Shown: in pieces, positions 1 through 8,837 of the stretch
Layout of the letters: each line of letters starts with the position of its first letter
Numbering within the stretch: position 1 is the first letter of the stretch
Source: Deltaproteobacteria bacterium
GTDB taxonomy: Bacteria; Bdellovibrionota_B; Oligoflexia; Oligoflexales; Bog-1112
Length of the DNA: 64,000 bases
Assembly: GCA_016186945.1 (NCBI GenBank)
Contig: JACPKR010000072.1
Coordinates: 20,662-84,661 of the forward strand
Direction: 5' to 3'
Program-made: the position numbers and the translations under genes
Notes under the pieces: generated by a model
Databases searched by the model: none
Seen by the model: only the letters and a program-made list of their open reading frames with translations
What the model was told of the DNA's origin: nothing

Positions 1-1654
1 GTGTGGAGTTGTTAAATCGATCGACATCGAAAATCTTGTTTTGAGGGTCGACTTTTACATAGAGCGGCTCAAAATCGGAAAGAAACTCAACTCGGGACCT
101 AGATTGCCTGTCGGGCAAAATCCCCGTTTGGATTTTCTGTTGCTGGCCGTTTTTGCCAAACACACCGATAGGAAAGGAAAGATCGCTTTCATTGTTAAAT
201 TGAAGGGCTGTGAGCCAGTGATGCTCGTCAATGGCTGTTGTTTTGACATCAAGAATAGAGGCGTTGAGCCAGTCCTTTGACACCCACCAACGAGTTAGGG
301 CTTTGCTAACTTCACGGTCCGCGAGTCGTTGTCGAGCGAAACGCTCTAGTGTATCGTGAAACTCCTTGGGATTGAGCGAATGAAGGATGTGATGCTGTGT
401 CAATTCCCGGGTGAAAGCAAAGAAATGCTCGTCTCCCATAAGTGTTTTCAAGTATCTCAGTGCCAGTGCATGTTTTATGTACGCTAATTTGTGTGTAGAA
501 ATGGATTCTAGGCTCGTGTTGGTAAGTCTAAGAAAGGGGTGATCTCGGTAAAGCAGTTGCGCTGTAAGATTCTGATACTGAAGATAGGTAAAATCGAGAA
601 ACGAATAGCCATGATCCCATGTGTTGAAAAGGTTAGACCTCCGAGGAGACTGCGATGTGGAGAGAAGGGTTGCAAATTCAATCATCCCTTCAATAAGCCA
701 GGCGTCAGAGGGACTAGCCGCGTCTATAGCATTCCCATACCACTGGTGGGCCAACATGGACGAAAGGATCCAGTACTTCCAATTGAGAACATCGTTCTGA
801 AGGCTTTCGAAGATTTTCTGCCTTGGCCGGTTGAGAATCAAAAGACCGGGACGGCTCAGCGTCGGAAGGGACACCGACTCAATCAAAGTCAGGGAGGGGA
901 ATGGGTAAGGTCCAAAAAGGTCAATATGTGAAGTCAGGAATCGGGAGAGGGTGGCAAAAACCTCCGGCTCTTGCCCTTGTGTGTAAAGTTTTGTAGGGAT
1001 CGGCTCCTTGTATTCTTTGGAAGTGTAGTTGATTTTTGTAAGGATGAACGATAGGTGTCCGGCACCGAATATGGACGCTTCCAGATGCCCGGGCTTGGTC
1101 CTTACGCTATGGGCGGACAGGGCCTGCCAAGTGATGGGCGTTTTTAGAACAAGTTTCTGAGCGTTGGGCCTTGTGATGGGCGATGACGGGGATGCACAGT
1201 CGTCCTTTAAGTATGGGTAGAAATGCTCGATGAACCACTCGTCTCTTGCCGCGGGAACCAAGCTTGTTTCAAAGAGAAGCGTAGCCTGCTCTTGGGCATG
1301 TTTGAATTCTATTCGAACAAGTGAGCGACCGATGGGAACCACTCTGTACGAAGGATCCTCAAAGATCCTAGTGGTCCCTTTGTTTGTGTTTCCTTCAATA
1401 CTTTTCTCGATGTCTTTGAGTCGAGTGGGAATGTAGTGCTTCGTTGAGAAACTCGGGTCGTTGAGGGGAAGGAAAACGCAGAGTGTGTCAGTAGGCGAAT
1501 CAAGTTGAATATGGAGAGACCCGGATATTTTCGAGGGCTGGCCGTTGTTGTCTTCTGTCAACTGTACGGTCAGGGCTATTTTCCCGCCGGAACTCGCACC
1601 GCACAGGGGTTTTGTTAAAAAAACCAGTATTAGAAATGTGAATGTGTGTTTCAT
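1..1654 (-). CDS. M1-aminopeptidase-like secreted protein with degenerate zinc site (3' end cut by window edge)
   Basis: Reading the minus strand from the ATG at 1654 gives 551 codons with no stop to the window edge, so the gene continues beyond position 1. The N-terminus (MKHTFTFLILVFLTKPLCGA) looks like a Sec signal peptide. Residues about 299-325 match the M1 gluzincin core: SMLAHQWYGN, then WLIEG, with the second zinc histidine (H303) and the third ligand (E322) at exactly the family spacing H-x18-E. A downstream YIKHAL...LMGDEHFF segment resembles the M1 tyrosine region. The first zinc histidine and the catalytic glutamate of HEXXH are replaced by Ser299 and Met300, so peptidase activity by the normal mechanism is unlikely. 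It is divergent from the glpD-like gene. The family call rests on motif reading; the altered HEXXH is directly visible. Confidence 0.75.
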   Translation of the reverse strand, partial: MKHTFTFLILVFLTKPLCGASSGGKIALTVQLTEDNNGQPSKISGSLHIQLDSPTDTLCVFLPLNDPSFSTKHYIPTRLKDIEKSIEGNTNKGTTRIFEDPSYRVVPIGRSLVRIEFKHAQEQATLLFETSLVPAARDEWFIEHFYPYLKDDCASPSSPITRPNAQKLVLKTPITWQALSAHSVRTKPGHLEASIFGAGHLSFILTKINYTSKEYKEPIPTKLYTQGQEPEVFATLSRFLTSHIDLFGPYPFPSLTLIESVSLPTLSRPGLLILNRPRQKIFESLQNDVLNWKYWILSSMLAHQWYGNAIDAASPSDAWLIEGMIEFATLLSTSQSPRRSNLFNTWDHGYSFLDFTYLQYQNLTAQLLYRDHPFLRLTNTSLESISTHKLAYIKHALALRYLKTLMGDEHFFAFTRELTQHHILHSLNPKEFHDTLERFARQRLADREVSKALTRWWVSKDWLNASILDVKTTAIDEHHWLTALQFNNESDLSFPIGVFGKNGQQQKIQTGILPDRQSRSRVEFLSDFEPLYVKVDPQNKIFDVDRFNNST

Positions 1655-1763
1655 TGTGCCTAGTTGTGTATTGCTAATAGAAACATTATTTCATACAAGG
1701 ATTTAATAGTAGAGGGCTTGTGGAAAGTTCCCTGATTTTAGAAGGGATTATGCGGAGTTGTAA

Positions 1764-3017
1764 ATGTTTCAGCATGCAGTGCCCAAGCGCGTTAGGGTCC
1801 TCGTTTTAGGCGGAGGTATTCATGGGGTGGGGGTCCTTCACGACCTTGTCAGCAGGGGCTGGAAGGATGTGCATCTTATTGAGAAAGCTGGCTTGGCAAA
1901 TGGAACGAGTTCGCGATCGACGAAATTAATCCATGGTGGGTTGCGCTACCTCAAGCGGATAAGTCAATTTGGGATGGTCTCCGAATCATTGCAGGAACGG
2001 AACTTTCTGCTTAAAGCGGTACCCGACATTGTTTATCCTGTTGAACTTATACTTCCCATAGAGCGGGGGCACTTGATCAACTCATTTATGATGCGCGCCG
2101 GACTTTCTCTTTACGATTTCCTGTCTGGTAAATACGGTATCCATAAGCACCAGACTTTGTCTGATGACGAAGCGAGACAAAAGGCCCCCATTTTGGCGAC
2201 GGACAAATTCTCCCACTTTTTCTCTTTCTGGGATGCACAGACGGATGACTTGGCCCTTGTACGACGCATTGCTTTTTCGGCCGTGGAACTGGGGGCGGGT
2301 GTGACCGAACAGTGTCGGGTCTTGTCGCTTAAGCATGATGCGGATGGTTGGCTTGCGGAAGTCGAGAACCGCGATGGGCAGACGAATGTGATCAGTGCCC
2401 TCTATGTTGTTAATTGCCTGGGACCTTGGGCAAACGATTTCTTGGAAGCAAGTAAAATTCGACCCGAAGTCAGGGGAGTAAAGGACAAAGGATCCCATCT
2501 TATTATCAGGGACTTGGGATTGAAAGCGGGTATGTTTCTTGAGGTTCCCGGGGATAAGAGAATAATGTTTGTCCTCCCGTGGCAGGGAGTCACACTGTTA
2601 GGAACCACCGAGGAGTCGTTCGAAAGCAGGCCTGATGAAGTTCGTGCCAGTGACAGCGAGATGGACTATCTCCTGATGGCGGCCAATTTCTACCTGAAGG
2701 AACCTCTGACACGCAAAGATATCCAAGCTACATTTGCGGGTGTGCGGTGGATGGTGGCTGAAGAGGGGAGCGACCTGTCATCTACCTCACGGGAATCGGC
2801 GTTAGGTGAGCACGTATCCAACCGAGGTTTGTTGATCACAGTCTACGGGGGGAAGCTGACAAGTTACCGGCTTCTTGCTGAAAAAATAGGGGATCGCATC
2901 ACTCATCACTTTGGACAGTTTCAAGCCACGGGCACGAAGGATCTTTCAGCATGGGCGAAAAAAGCTGACTCTGCAATCCCGGGGGCGCTTGAGCGCTTTC
3001 TCTCTACGGATTGCTGA
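1764..3017 (+). CDS. glpD: FAD-dependent glycerol-3-phosphate dehydrogenase, short form
   Basis: This is a 417-residue flavoprotein of the GlpD/GlpA family, which oxidises glycerol-3-phosphate to dihydroxyacetone phosphate at the membrane and passes electrons to quinone. The FAD dinucleotide motif GGGIHG lies at residues 16-21, followed by the family signature GTSSRSTKLIHGGLRYL. Near the C-terminus, YGGKLTSYRLLAEK matches the end of the DAO domain. Homologues such as E. coli GlpD are about 500 residues; here the roughly 100-residue C-terminal cap after the GGKLT motif is missing and the protein ends naturally at a TGA. The start is supported by GGAG six bases upstream. ileS follows 55 bases downstream. 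The family is clear; membrane association and full activity without the cap are not certain. Confidence 0.85.
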   Translation: MFQHAVPKRVRVLVLGGGIHGVGVLHDLVSRGWKDVHLIEKAGLANGTSSRSTKLIHGGLRYLKRISQFGMVSESLQERNFLLKAVPDIVYPVELILPIERGHLINSFMMRAGLSLYDFLSGKYGIHKHQTLSDDEARQKAPILATDKFSHFFSFWDAQTDDLALVRRIAFSAVELGAGVTEQCRVLSLKHDADGWLAEVENRDGQTNVISALYVVNCLGPWANDFLEASKIRPEVRGVKDKGSHLIIRDLGLKAGMFLEVPGDKRIMFVLPWQGVTLLGTTEESFESRPDEVRASDSEMDYLLMAANFYLKEPLTRKDIQATFAGVRWMVAEEGSDLSSTSRESALGEHVSNRGLLITVYGGKLTSYRLLAEKIGDRITHHFGQFQATGTKDLSAWAKKADSAIPGALERFLSTDC

Positions 3018-3072
3018 AGTATAACCGAAGCCACTGCGTCCCACTCGGGGTTGAACATTTGAGAGGTCAGAC

Positions 3073-6000
3073 ATGAAACCGGTCGGCGATATCGATTTTC
3101 CCAAGATGGAAGAAGCAATCCTCCAGTCTTGGCATGAAAAAGAGATTTTTCGCGCCCAGGATGAGCAAAGGAAGGATGCGCGGGAATTTTCCTTCTATGA
3201 CGGCCCACCGTTTGCTAACGGTTTGCCACACTACGGTCACCTTCTGGCTAACACCATTAAAGATACGGTCCCCCGTTACTGGATCATGAAAGGCTACAAG
3301 ATAAACCGCCGTTTTGGCTGGGACTGCCACGGTCTGCCGGTGGAATTCGAGATTGAAAAGAGGGAACAACTGAAGGGTCGGCCCGATATCCTTAAAATGG
3401 GGGTCGCGAAGTTTAACGACATCTGCAAGGAGTCCGTCCTTCACTACACTAACGAATGGCGAAGGACCATAACACGCTTGGGCCGTTGGGTAGATTGGAA
3501 CGACCAGTACAGAACCATGGATCGCGACTATATGGAGTCTGTCTGGTGGGTTTTTGGTGAGTTGTATCGAAAAGGACTTGTCTACAAAGGATTCAAGGTT
3601 GTCCCTTACTCTCCGCGAACAACATCGGTCGTGTCAAATTTCGAAGCCAATCAGAATTATAAGGACGTTTCAGATCCCTCTGTCTTCATCAAATTCAAGA
3701 TGAAAGGACGTGACGAATTTCTCGTAGGCTGGACGACGACACCCTGGACCCTTCCCTCGAACCTTGCCTTGGCCGTCAACGAGAAGGTGAACTACGTGCG
3801 TCTTTTGGAGAAGGCGACAGGTGATGTTTTAATCCTCGGAGAAGGGACGCAGAGGAACCTTTACAAGTATCCCGAAAACGAGCCACCTTTCGAAATTCTG
3901 GAAACCATCTCCGGGCAAAGCCTGCTGGGCCTTTCCTATGAACCACTGTTTGCCTATTTCAAAGATCAGCCCAATGCTTTCCGTGTTCTCCACGGAGACT
4001 ATGTAGACACACAGGAAGGGACAGGAATTGTTCATCAGGCTCCTGCTTTTGGTGAAGACGATTTCTTCAATTGTAAATCCAACGGAATTGACTTGGTCGA
4101 TCCCATCAACGAAACGGGTCACTTCACTAACGCTACTCCCGACTTGGAGAATCTGTACTTCAAGGATGCAGATAAGACCGTTTGCAAGATCTTGAAAGAC
4201 AAGGGTCTGCTCCTGAGGCAGACGACTCTAGTTCATAGTTACCCGTTCGATGAACGGACGGATACACCGCTCATGTATAAAGCGGTCCCTTCCTGGTATG
4301 TTGCGGTCGAGAAGTTTAGCGACCGGCTCCAGGCCAATAATGAAACGATTAACTGGGTCCCTTCCCACATCCGAAGCGGGCGTATGGGATCGTGGCTCGC
4401 CAACGCAAGGGATTGGGCCATCAGCCGCAATCGTTTCTGGGGAACCCCGCTCCCAGTTTGGGTATGTCGGAATCAGGCAGATCACGTGCAGGTGTTCTCT
4501 TCTATTGCAGAGCTGGAGAAAAAAGCAGGACGTTCCCTGGAAGACATCCACCTTCAGCACATCAGTAAGCTCACTTTAAAATGTGAGGAGTGTGCGGGAA
4601 CGATGCACAGTGAAAACCTCGTCTTTGACTGCTGGTTCGAGTCAGGCTCGATGCCTTACGCTCAACTGCATTATCCTTTTCAGGCAAAGGAAAGGTTTGC
4701 GAGTGTGTTTCCAGCGGACTTTGTGGCAGAGGGAATCGACCAAACACGCGGGTGGTTTTATGTGCTCAATGTGCTGTCCACCGCTCTCTTTGATAAGCCA
4801 GCGTTTAAGAATGTGATCGTCAACGGGGTCATTCTCGATAGTTCCGGTAAAAAAATGTCGAAGCGGCACCGTAACTACACGGCCCCAGACATGCTGTTTG
4901 AAAAGTATGGGGCCGACAGTGTGCGCCTTTACATGCTCAATTCTCAATTGCTCCGAGCGGAAGATCTGAGTTTCACCGATGACGGAGTCAAGGACGTCAC
5001 CCGCAAAGTATTGTTGCCTCTGTGGAATGCGTGCTCTTTCCTGACAACTTATGCTCATGCGGATGGATGGGGACCTGGAGCAGATCTTGAATCCGGGAAT
5101 ATTCCCAAGGTAACAAATGAGATGGATAGGTGGATACTTTCACGCCTTGAATCGCTTTTGACGTCTGTAGAAGAGCACATGGCAGCTTACAAGCTTTATC
5201 TTGTGGTTCCTGAGGTCGTGGAGTTTATCGACGATCTGACCAACTGGTATATTCGTTTGAGTCGCAGACGTTTTTGGGGAACGGATGTTCATGGTGCAAA
5301 GAACGACCAGGAACAGGCGTTTTCGACGCTATATTTTGTGTTGTTGGAGTTTTCAAAGATTTTTGCTCCCTTTGCTCCTTTCCTTTCTGACAGGGTGTTT
5401 CAAGTGTTAACTGAGGGTTTTGAAAAAGAGAAAATCTCGGTTCACCTCTGTACTTTGCCACACTATAAGGCAGAATTGCGCGATGAGAAGCTTGAGGAAC
5501 GGATGGAACTTTTGCGCAGGGTGGTGACGCAGGGGCGTTCTCTACGGCAGCAACATAAGGTTAAAATAAGGCAAGTTTTGCCTACCTTAACGGTGATCAC
5601 GAAGGATAAGGCTGATAAAAAAGTGATCGAAGACGGAACAGAGCTGCTTAAGGGTGAATTGAATGTGAAACGCATTGTGTTCACGACAGAGGAGAGTGAG
5701 CATGTACGCCTTTCGTTACGACCGAATTTGAGAAGCCTGGGCGTCCGCTTTGGTGCCAGGTTGAAGGACTTTGCGAAAACGATTGCAGAACTGAACAAAT
5801 CTCCTGAAAAAATCGAGGAGATGGTGAGCATTTTGGAAAGCGGAAAGTCCCTATCCATGCTTGGAGATGCTCTGAGTGAGGGAGATTTTCTGATTGATCG
5901 ACAGGCGAAAGATGAACGTTTGATAGCGACCGAAAAAGGAGTGACTATCCTTCTTGACACCCACCTGACGGATGAGCTGATTGCAGAGGGTTTTGCGAGG

Positions 6001-6255
6001 GAACTTGTCAATCGTATTCAGAATCTTCGCAAAAGCAGTGGGCTTTCTGTGTCTGATCGCATTGACCTGCAAATCGTGGCACCGAAAAAGATGGCCGAAG
6101 CTGTGAAATATCACAGACAGTACATACTGGAAGAGACTCTCGGGAAGCAGCTTGAAATCTTTTCCGATGGAGGCGACTGTTCCCTGAAATTTGTAGAGAG
6201 TTACCAGATCGACAATATTCCCTGTATAATTGCCTTAGAGGTTGTAAAAAGCTAG
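3073..6255 (+). CDS. ileS: isoleucyl-tRNA synthetase (type 2, eukaryote-like)
   Basis: This class I aminoacyl-tRNA synthetase charges tRNA-Ile in the cytoplasm. It has 1060 residues, longer than the ~940 of type 1 bacterial IleRS. The HIGH signature is HYGH at 53-56 in the context FANGLPHYGH. GWDCHGLPVE follows, then the CP1 editing domain with GWTTTPWTLPSNLA, and the KMSKR loop at 594-598. The HYGH form, the overall length and the lack of the type 1 C-terminal zinc finger point to type 2 IleRS, a form often linked with low mupirocin sensitivity. The ATG at 3073 is preceded by GAGAGG. The downstream COG4324 gene starts within about 100 bases and may be cotranscribed. Confidence 0.97.
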   Translation: MKPVGDIDFPKMEEAILQSWHEKEIFRAQDEQRKDAREFSFYDGPPFANGLPHYGHLLANTIKDTVPRYWIMKGYKINRRFGWDCHGLPVEFEIEKREQLKGRPDILKMGVAKFNDICKESVLHYTNEWRRTITRLGRWVDWNDQYRTMDRDYMESVWWVFGELYRKGLVYKGFKVVPYSPRTTSVVSNFEANQNYKDVSDPSVFIKFKMKGRDEFLVGWTTTPWTLPSNLALAVNEKVNYVRLLEKATGDVLILGEGTQRNLYKYPENEPPFEILETISGQSLLGLSYEPLFAYFKDQPNAFRVLHGDYVDTQEGTGIVHQAPAFGEDDFFNCKSNGIDLVDPINETGHFTNATPDLENLYFKDADKTVCKILKDKGLLLRQTTLVHSYPFDERTDTPLMYKAVPSWYVAVEKFSDRLQANNETINWVPSHIRSGRMGSWLANARDWAISRNRFWGTPLPVWVCRNQADHVQVFSSIAELEKKAGRSLEDIHLQHISKLTLKCEECAGTMHSENLVFDCWFESGSMPYAQLHYPFQAKERFASVFPADFVAEGIDQTRGWFYVLNVLSTALFDKPAFKNVIVNGVILDSSGKKMSKRHRNYTAPDMLFEKYGADSVRLYMLNSQLLRAEDLSFTDDGVKDVTRKVLLPLWNACSFLTTYAHADGWGPGADLESGNIPKVTNEMDRWILSRLESLLTSVEEHMAAYKLYLVVPEVVEFIDDLTNWYIRLSRRRFWGTDVHGAKNDQEQAFSTLYFVLLEFSKIFAPFAPFLSDRVFQVLTEGFEKEKISVHLCTLPHYKAELRDEKLEERMELLRRVVTQGRSLRQQHKVKIRQVLPTLTVITKDKADKKVIEDGTELLKGELNVKRIVFTTEESEHVRLSLRPNLRSLGVRFGARLKDFAKTIAELNKSPEKIEEMVSILESGKSLSMLGDALSEGDFLIDRQAKDERLIATEKGVTILLDTHLTDELIAEGFARELVNRIQNLRKSSGLSVSDRIDLQIVAPKKMAEAVKYHRQYILEETLGKQLEIFSDGGDCSLKFVESYQIDNIPCIIALEVVKS

Positions 6256-6310
6256 CAGCAGGGGACCATGCGTAATCCACGGGTCGCAAGGAGGTCGCTC
6301 CCTTTCATTG

Positions 6311-6337
6311 TCATCTCGCGGCTTGACCGCGGGATCC
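6311..6337. repeat. GC-rich palindrome (CGCGG-cttga-CCGCG)
   Basis: A short palindrome, CGCGG/CCGCG with a 5-base loop, lies between the ileS stop and the most likely start of the next gene. From memory it resembles short intergenic repeats dispersed in many proteobacterial genomes. Only one copy was noticed in this window. If read through, it would encode an unlikely N-terminal extension of the next protein, which argues for the internal start at 6349. Confidence 0.45.
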
Positions 6338-6348
6338 AAGTTTCCTCC

Positions 6349-7395
6349 ATGAGACCTCTTGGCCTGCGGGCGATTCGCGTGTTCCTTCTTTTTTCGGCAA
6401 CTTTTTTGTCGTCAGCCTGTTATGTTCTCAAGAATGCCTATCATTTCACGGAACTTTATAAATCTCGCCAGTCGATCGAAGATGTATTAGCGGATGAAAA
6501 AACATCTGAGCGCACTAAGGAAAAACTGCGCCTTGTTCAGGACATTCTGCTTTTTGCCAGACAGGAAGAGTTGAATACCAGTGGGTCCTACAGAGACTTT
6601 ATTGACCTTGGGGAACGTTCTGTGGTCAGTTATCTCGTGCAGGCAGCGGAAGTAGATCAGTTGAAGCTGGTGACCTGGTGGTTTCCTGTCGTGGGTGCAG
6701 TCCCTTACCTGGGGTATTTCCAGCAGGAGGAGCGGGACAGGAAGGTAGAGAAGCTAAAGGGGAAGGGCTATGATGTCTTCGCTTCGGAAGTCGATGCGTT
6801 TTCCGGTCTGGGTTGGTTCTCTGATCCGATTTTCAGCACTTTTCTTGAGAAGCGAGAGTCGTCTCTAGCCAATTTGTTATTTCACGAACTTACTCACGCG
6901 ACGCTTTGGGTTGCTGGGGATGTTACCTTTAATGAGAACCTGGCAAGTTACGTGGCCGATATTTTGACAATCCAGTATTTAGAGCGTAGAAGCTACGCTG
7001 AGGATCTGGTGTTCTATAGAAATAAGGAGGCAGACTTCACTCTTTTCTCAGCATGGCTCAGTACCTTACGCGCAGAACTTGAGGTGCTCTATGGGTCGAG
7101 AGGAGATATGTCTTTATCCCAGCTCTTAGTGAAGAAGGAAGAAGTATTCTCTTCCTTTCTAAAAGAAAGACGTCCGCGTTTTCGGACGATTGATTTTATT
7201 GGCGATGGGCCTTGGAATAATGCGACTGTTTTGGCAGTTAATTTATATACACCAGAGACGGAACGGTTTCAGAGAGCGCATGCCTGTGTAGGTAAGGTTA
7301 GCGTGGGTACCCTGCTGAGGGCGATCGAAAAAGCGCTGGACAAGGTGAAACAGCCCTTCGCGGCGTTGGACAGCCTCTGCTCGATTCGGAGTTGA
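6349..7395 (+). CDS. predicted aminopeptidase of the COG4324 family, lipoprotein
   Basis: The 348-residue protein has a hydrophobic leader ending FLSSAC, so it is probably a lipoprotein anchored at Cys24. The segment after the cysteine (YHFTELYKSRQSIEDVLAD) is typical of the COG4324/Aminopep family. A zinc-protease motif HELTH lies at 179-183 and a candidate third ligand is E196 in FNENLAS. Function is predicted only: a cell-envelope zinc metallopeptidase. The frame is also open from an upstream ATG at 6268, but that extension would translate the palindromic repeat at 6311 and would bury the signal peptide, so 6349 is preferred. Neither start has a convincing ribosome site. mgtE follows 4 bases after the stop, suggesting cotranscription. 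Confidence 0.8.
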   Translation: MRPLGLRAIRVFLLFSATFLSSACYVLKNAYHFTELYKSRQSIEDVLADEKTSERTKEKLRLVQDILLFARQEELNTSGSYRDFIDLGERSVVSYLVQAAEVDQLKLVTWWFPVVGAVPYLGYFQQEERDRKVEKLKGKGYDVFASEVDAFSGLGWFSDPIFSTFLEKRESSLANLLFHELTHATLWVAGDVTFNENLASYVADILTIQYLERRSYAEDLVFYRNKEADFTLFSAWLSTLRAELEVLYGSRGDMSLSQLLVKKEEVFSSFLKERRPRFRTIDFIGDGPWNNATVLAVNLYTPETERFQRAHACVGKVSVGTLLRAIEKALDKVKQPFAALDSLCSIRS

Positions 7396-7399
7396 AGCG

Positions 7400-8767
7400 A
7401 TGAGAACGGAACCACTTGAAATCTTGGATCCTTCACAGATTCGATCGTATTTGGAAATGCGTGACTTTCGCAAGCTTCGCTTACTATTTAAAGAGCACGA
7501 GATCGCTGACGTCGCAGAGCTGTTTTCTCAGCTTGAGTTAACCGAGTCTATTGCTTTGTTTCGACTGGTCCCTAGGGACAAACGGGCGGGTCTGTTTTCG
7601 GAACTTGAGTTTGAGAGACAGAAGGAACTGATTCAGGAGTTACCTGACATTATTGTGACTTCTTTTCTGGACGAGATGGACCCGGATGACCGCACGAGAT
7701 TATTTGAAGAGTTACCGGAGGAATTGCGGGATCTCATCCTGCAAAAACTTAGCCCTGAGGAAAGACGGGTTGCCAAGAAACTTCTCAGCTACCCTGAAGA
7801 TTCCGTTGGGCGGCTGATGACACCAGACTTCCTGACTCTCAAGGAAACTATGACAGTTTCTCAGGCTATGCAGTTCATCCACTGGAGCACAGCATTACCT
7901 GAGGAATTTTTGAATTACCTCTTCGTTACTGGGGACGATGGAACCCTGATCGGGGAAGTCAGTTTGGCATCTCTTGTCCTATGCGATCCACCTCGGATGC
8001 GCATTAATGAAATTATGAAAAAAAGCAGGATTTTCCTCAGTCCTTTCGATGAAGCTCAGCGAGCGGTTGACCTGTTCAGGAAATATGACAACCCCTATAT
8101 TCCCGTAGTGGATACGAACAAAAAAATCATAGGTATCGTTACGGCAGACGATGTTTTCGACGTTGCTGAAGAAGAAGCGACGGAAGATATCCATCAGTTC
8201 GGTGGTCAGGGGGCTTTAGAGGATTCCTACTTTAATACTCCTTTTTTTACGATGTTTCGCAAACGTGCCGGCGCGCTTGCGATCTTGTTTGTCAGCGGTT
8301 TTCTGACGTCAGAAACTCTGCAGGTCTATCACGATACTTTGACGCATTGGGGCTTTCTCTCATTCTTTATCCCGCTGATCATTGCGTCGGGTGGTAATTC
8401 GGGAACTCAGGCTGCCTCCCTCATCATACGGGGTTTGGCAATCAGCGAATTTGAAGACAAGGACAGTTGGCGAATCTTGCGGAATGAAATTTTGATAGGT
8501 CTGACTCTTGGCATTTTTCTAGCCGTGCTTTGGTACTTGCGTGCCTATTTTACGGAACTGAGTGCCGAGGTAACTTTTGTAGTGGGAGTTTCCATTATTG
8601 GTGTTGTCTTGTTCGGAGTCATTTCAGGCGCGATGCTCCCCTTTCTTTTTCGTCTGATGAAACTTGACCCCGCTGTTGTTTCCTCACCTTTCATTTCTAC
8701 TCTTGTGGATGTTATGGGCATCTTGATCTTCCTGAACATTGCCATCTGGGTATTCAAGATTCCTTAG
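7400..8767 (+). CDS. mgtE: magnesium transporter MgtE
   Basis: This 455-residue inner-membrane Mg2+ channel/transporter has the standard MgtE plan. An N-terminal helical superhelix occupies about residues 20-130, with repeated EELPEELRD-type helices. A CBS-domain pair spans about 130-255 and includes IPVVDTNKKIIGIVTADDV. Five transmembrane segments run from about 285 to the end. The family signature SGGNSGTQAASL is present in the first membrane section. In studied MgtE proteins the cytosolic N and CBS domains sense Mg2+ and gate the pore. The gene starts 4 bases after the peptidase gene. The 64-base gap to the convergent ATPase gene contains a fragment of the dispersed hairpin repeat. Confidence 0.95.
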   Translation: MRTEPLEILDPSQIRSYLEMRDFRKLRLLFKEHEIADVAELFSQLELTESIALFRLVPRDKRAGLFSELEFERQKELIQELPDIIVTSFLDEMDPDDRTRLFEELPEELRDLILQKLSPEERRVAKKLLSYPEDSVGRLMTPDFLTLKETMTVSQAMQFIHWSTALPEEFLNYLFVTGDDGTLIGEVSLASLVLCDPPRMRINEIMKKSRIFLSPFDEAQRAVDLFRKYDNPYIPVVDTNKKIIGIVTADDVFDVAEEEATEDIHQFGGQGALEDSYFNTPFFTMFRKRAGALAILFVSGFLTSETLQVYHDTLTHWGFLSFFIPLIIASGGNSGTQAASLIIRGLAISEFEDKDSWRILRNEILIGLTLGIFLAVLWYLRAYFTELSAEVTFVVGVSIIGVVLFGVISGAMLPFLFRLMKLDPAVVSSPFISTLVDVMGILIFLNIAIWVFKIP

Positions 8768-8802
8768 CGCTTGATTACAACACGTACGTATCTGGAGTTC
8801 AA

Positions 8803-8837
8803 CTTCCCCTCCACACCTCCCCCAAAAAACTTTAGAT
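8803..8837. repeat. partial copy of the dispersed hairpin repeat (copy C)
   Basis: This segment matches the right half of the 109-bp repeats at 18735 and 28661 (cttcccctccacacctcccc, then caaaaaactttagat). The left half of the hairpin is missing or diverged. The minus-strand stop codon of the adjacent AAA/DUF4143 gene, TAA at 8834-8832, falls inside the matching sequence. Confidence 0.7.

Noticed and set aside
539-931. Plus-strand ORF of 130 codons
   Set aside because: It is antisense to the continuous 551-codon minus-strand M1-like gene, which has clear family motifs.
4250-5058. Several frames of 77-138 codons on both strands inside ileS
   Set aside because: They overlap the IleRS reading frame throughout and show no recognisable domains.
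5463-6011. 182-codon minus-strand ORF
   Set aside because: It is a Ser/Arg-rich antisense shadow of the C-terminal part of ileS.
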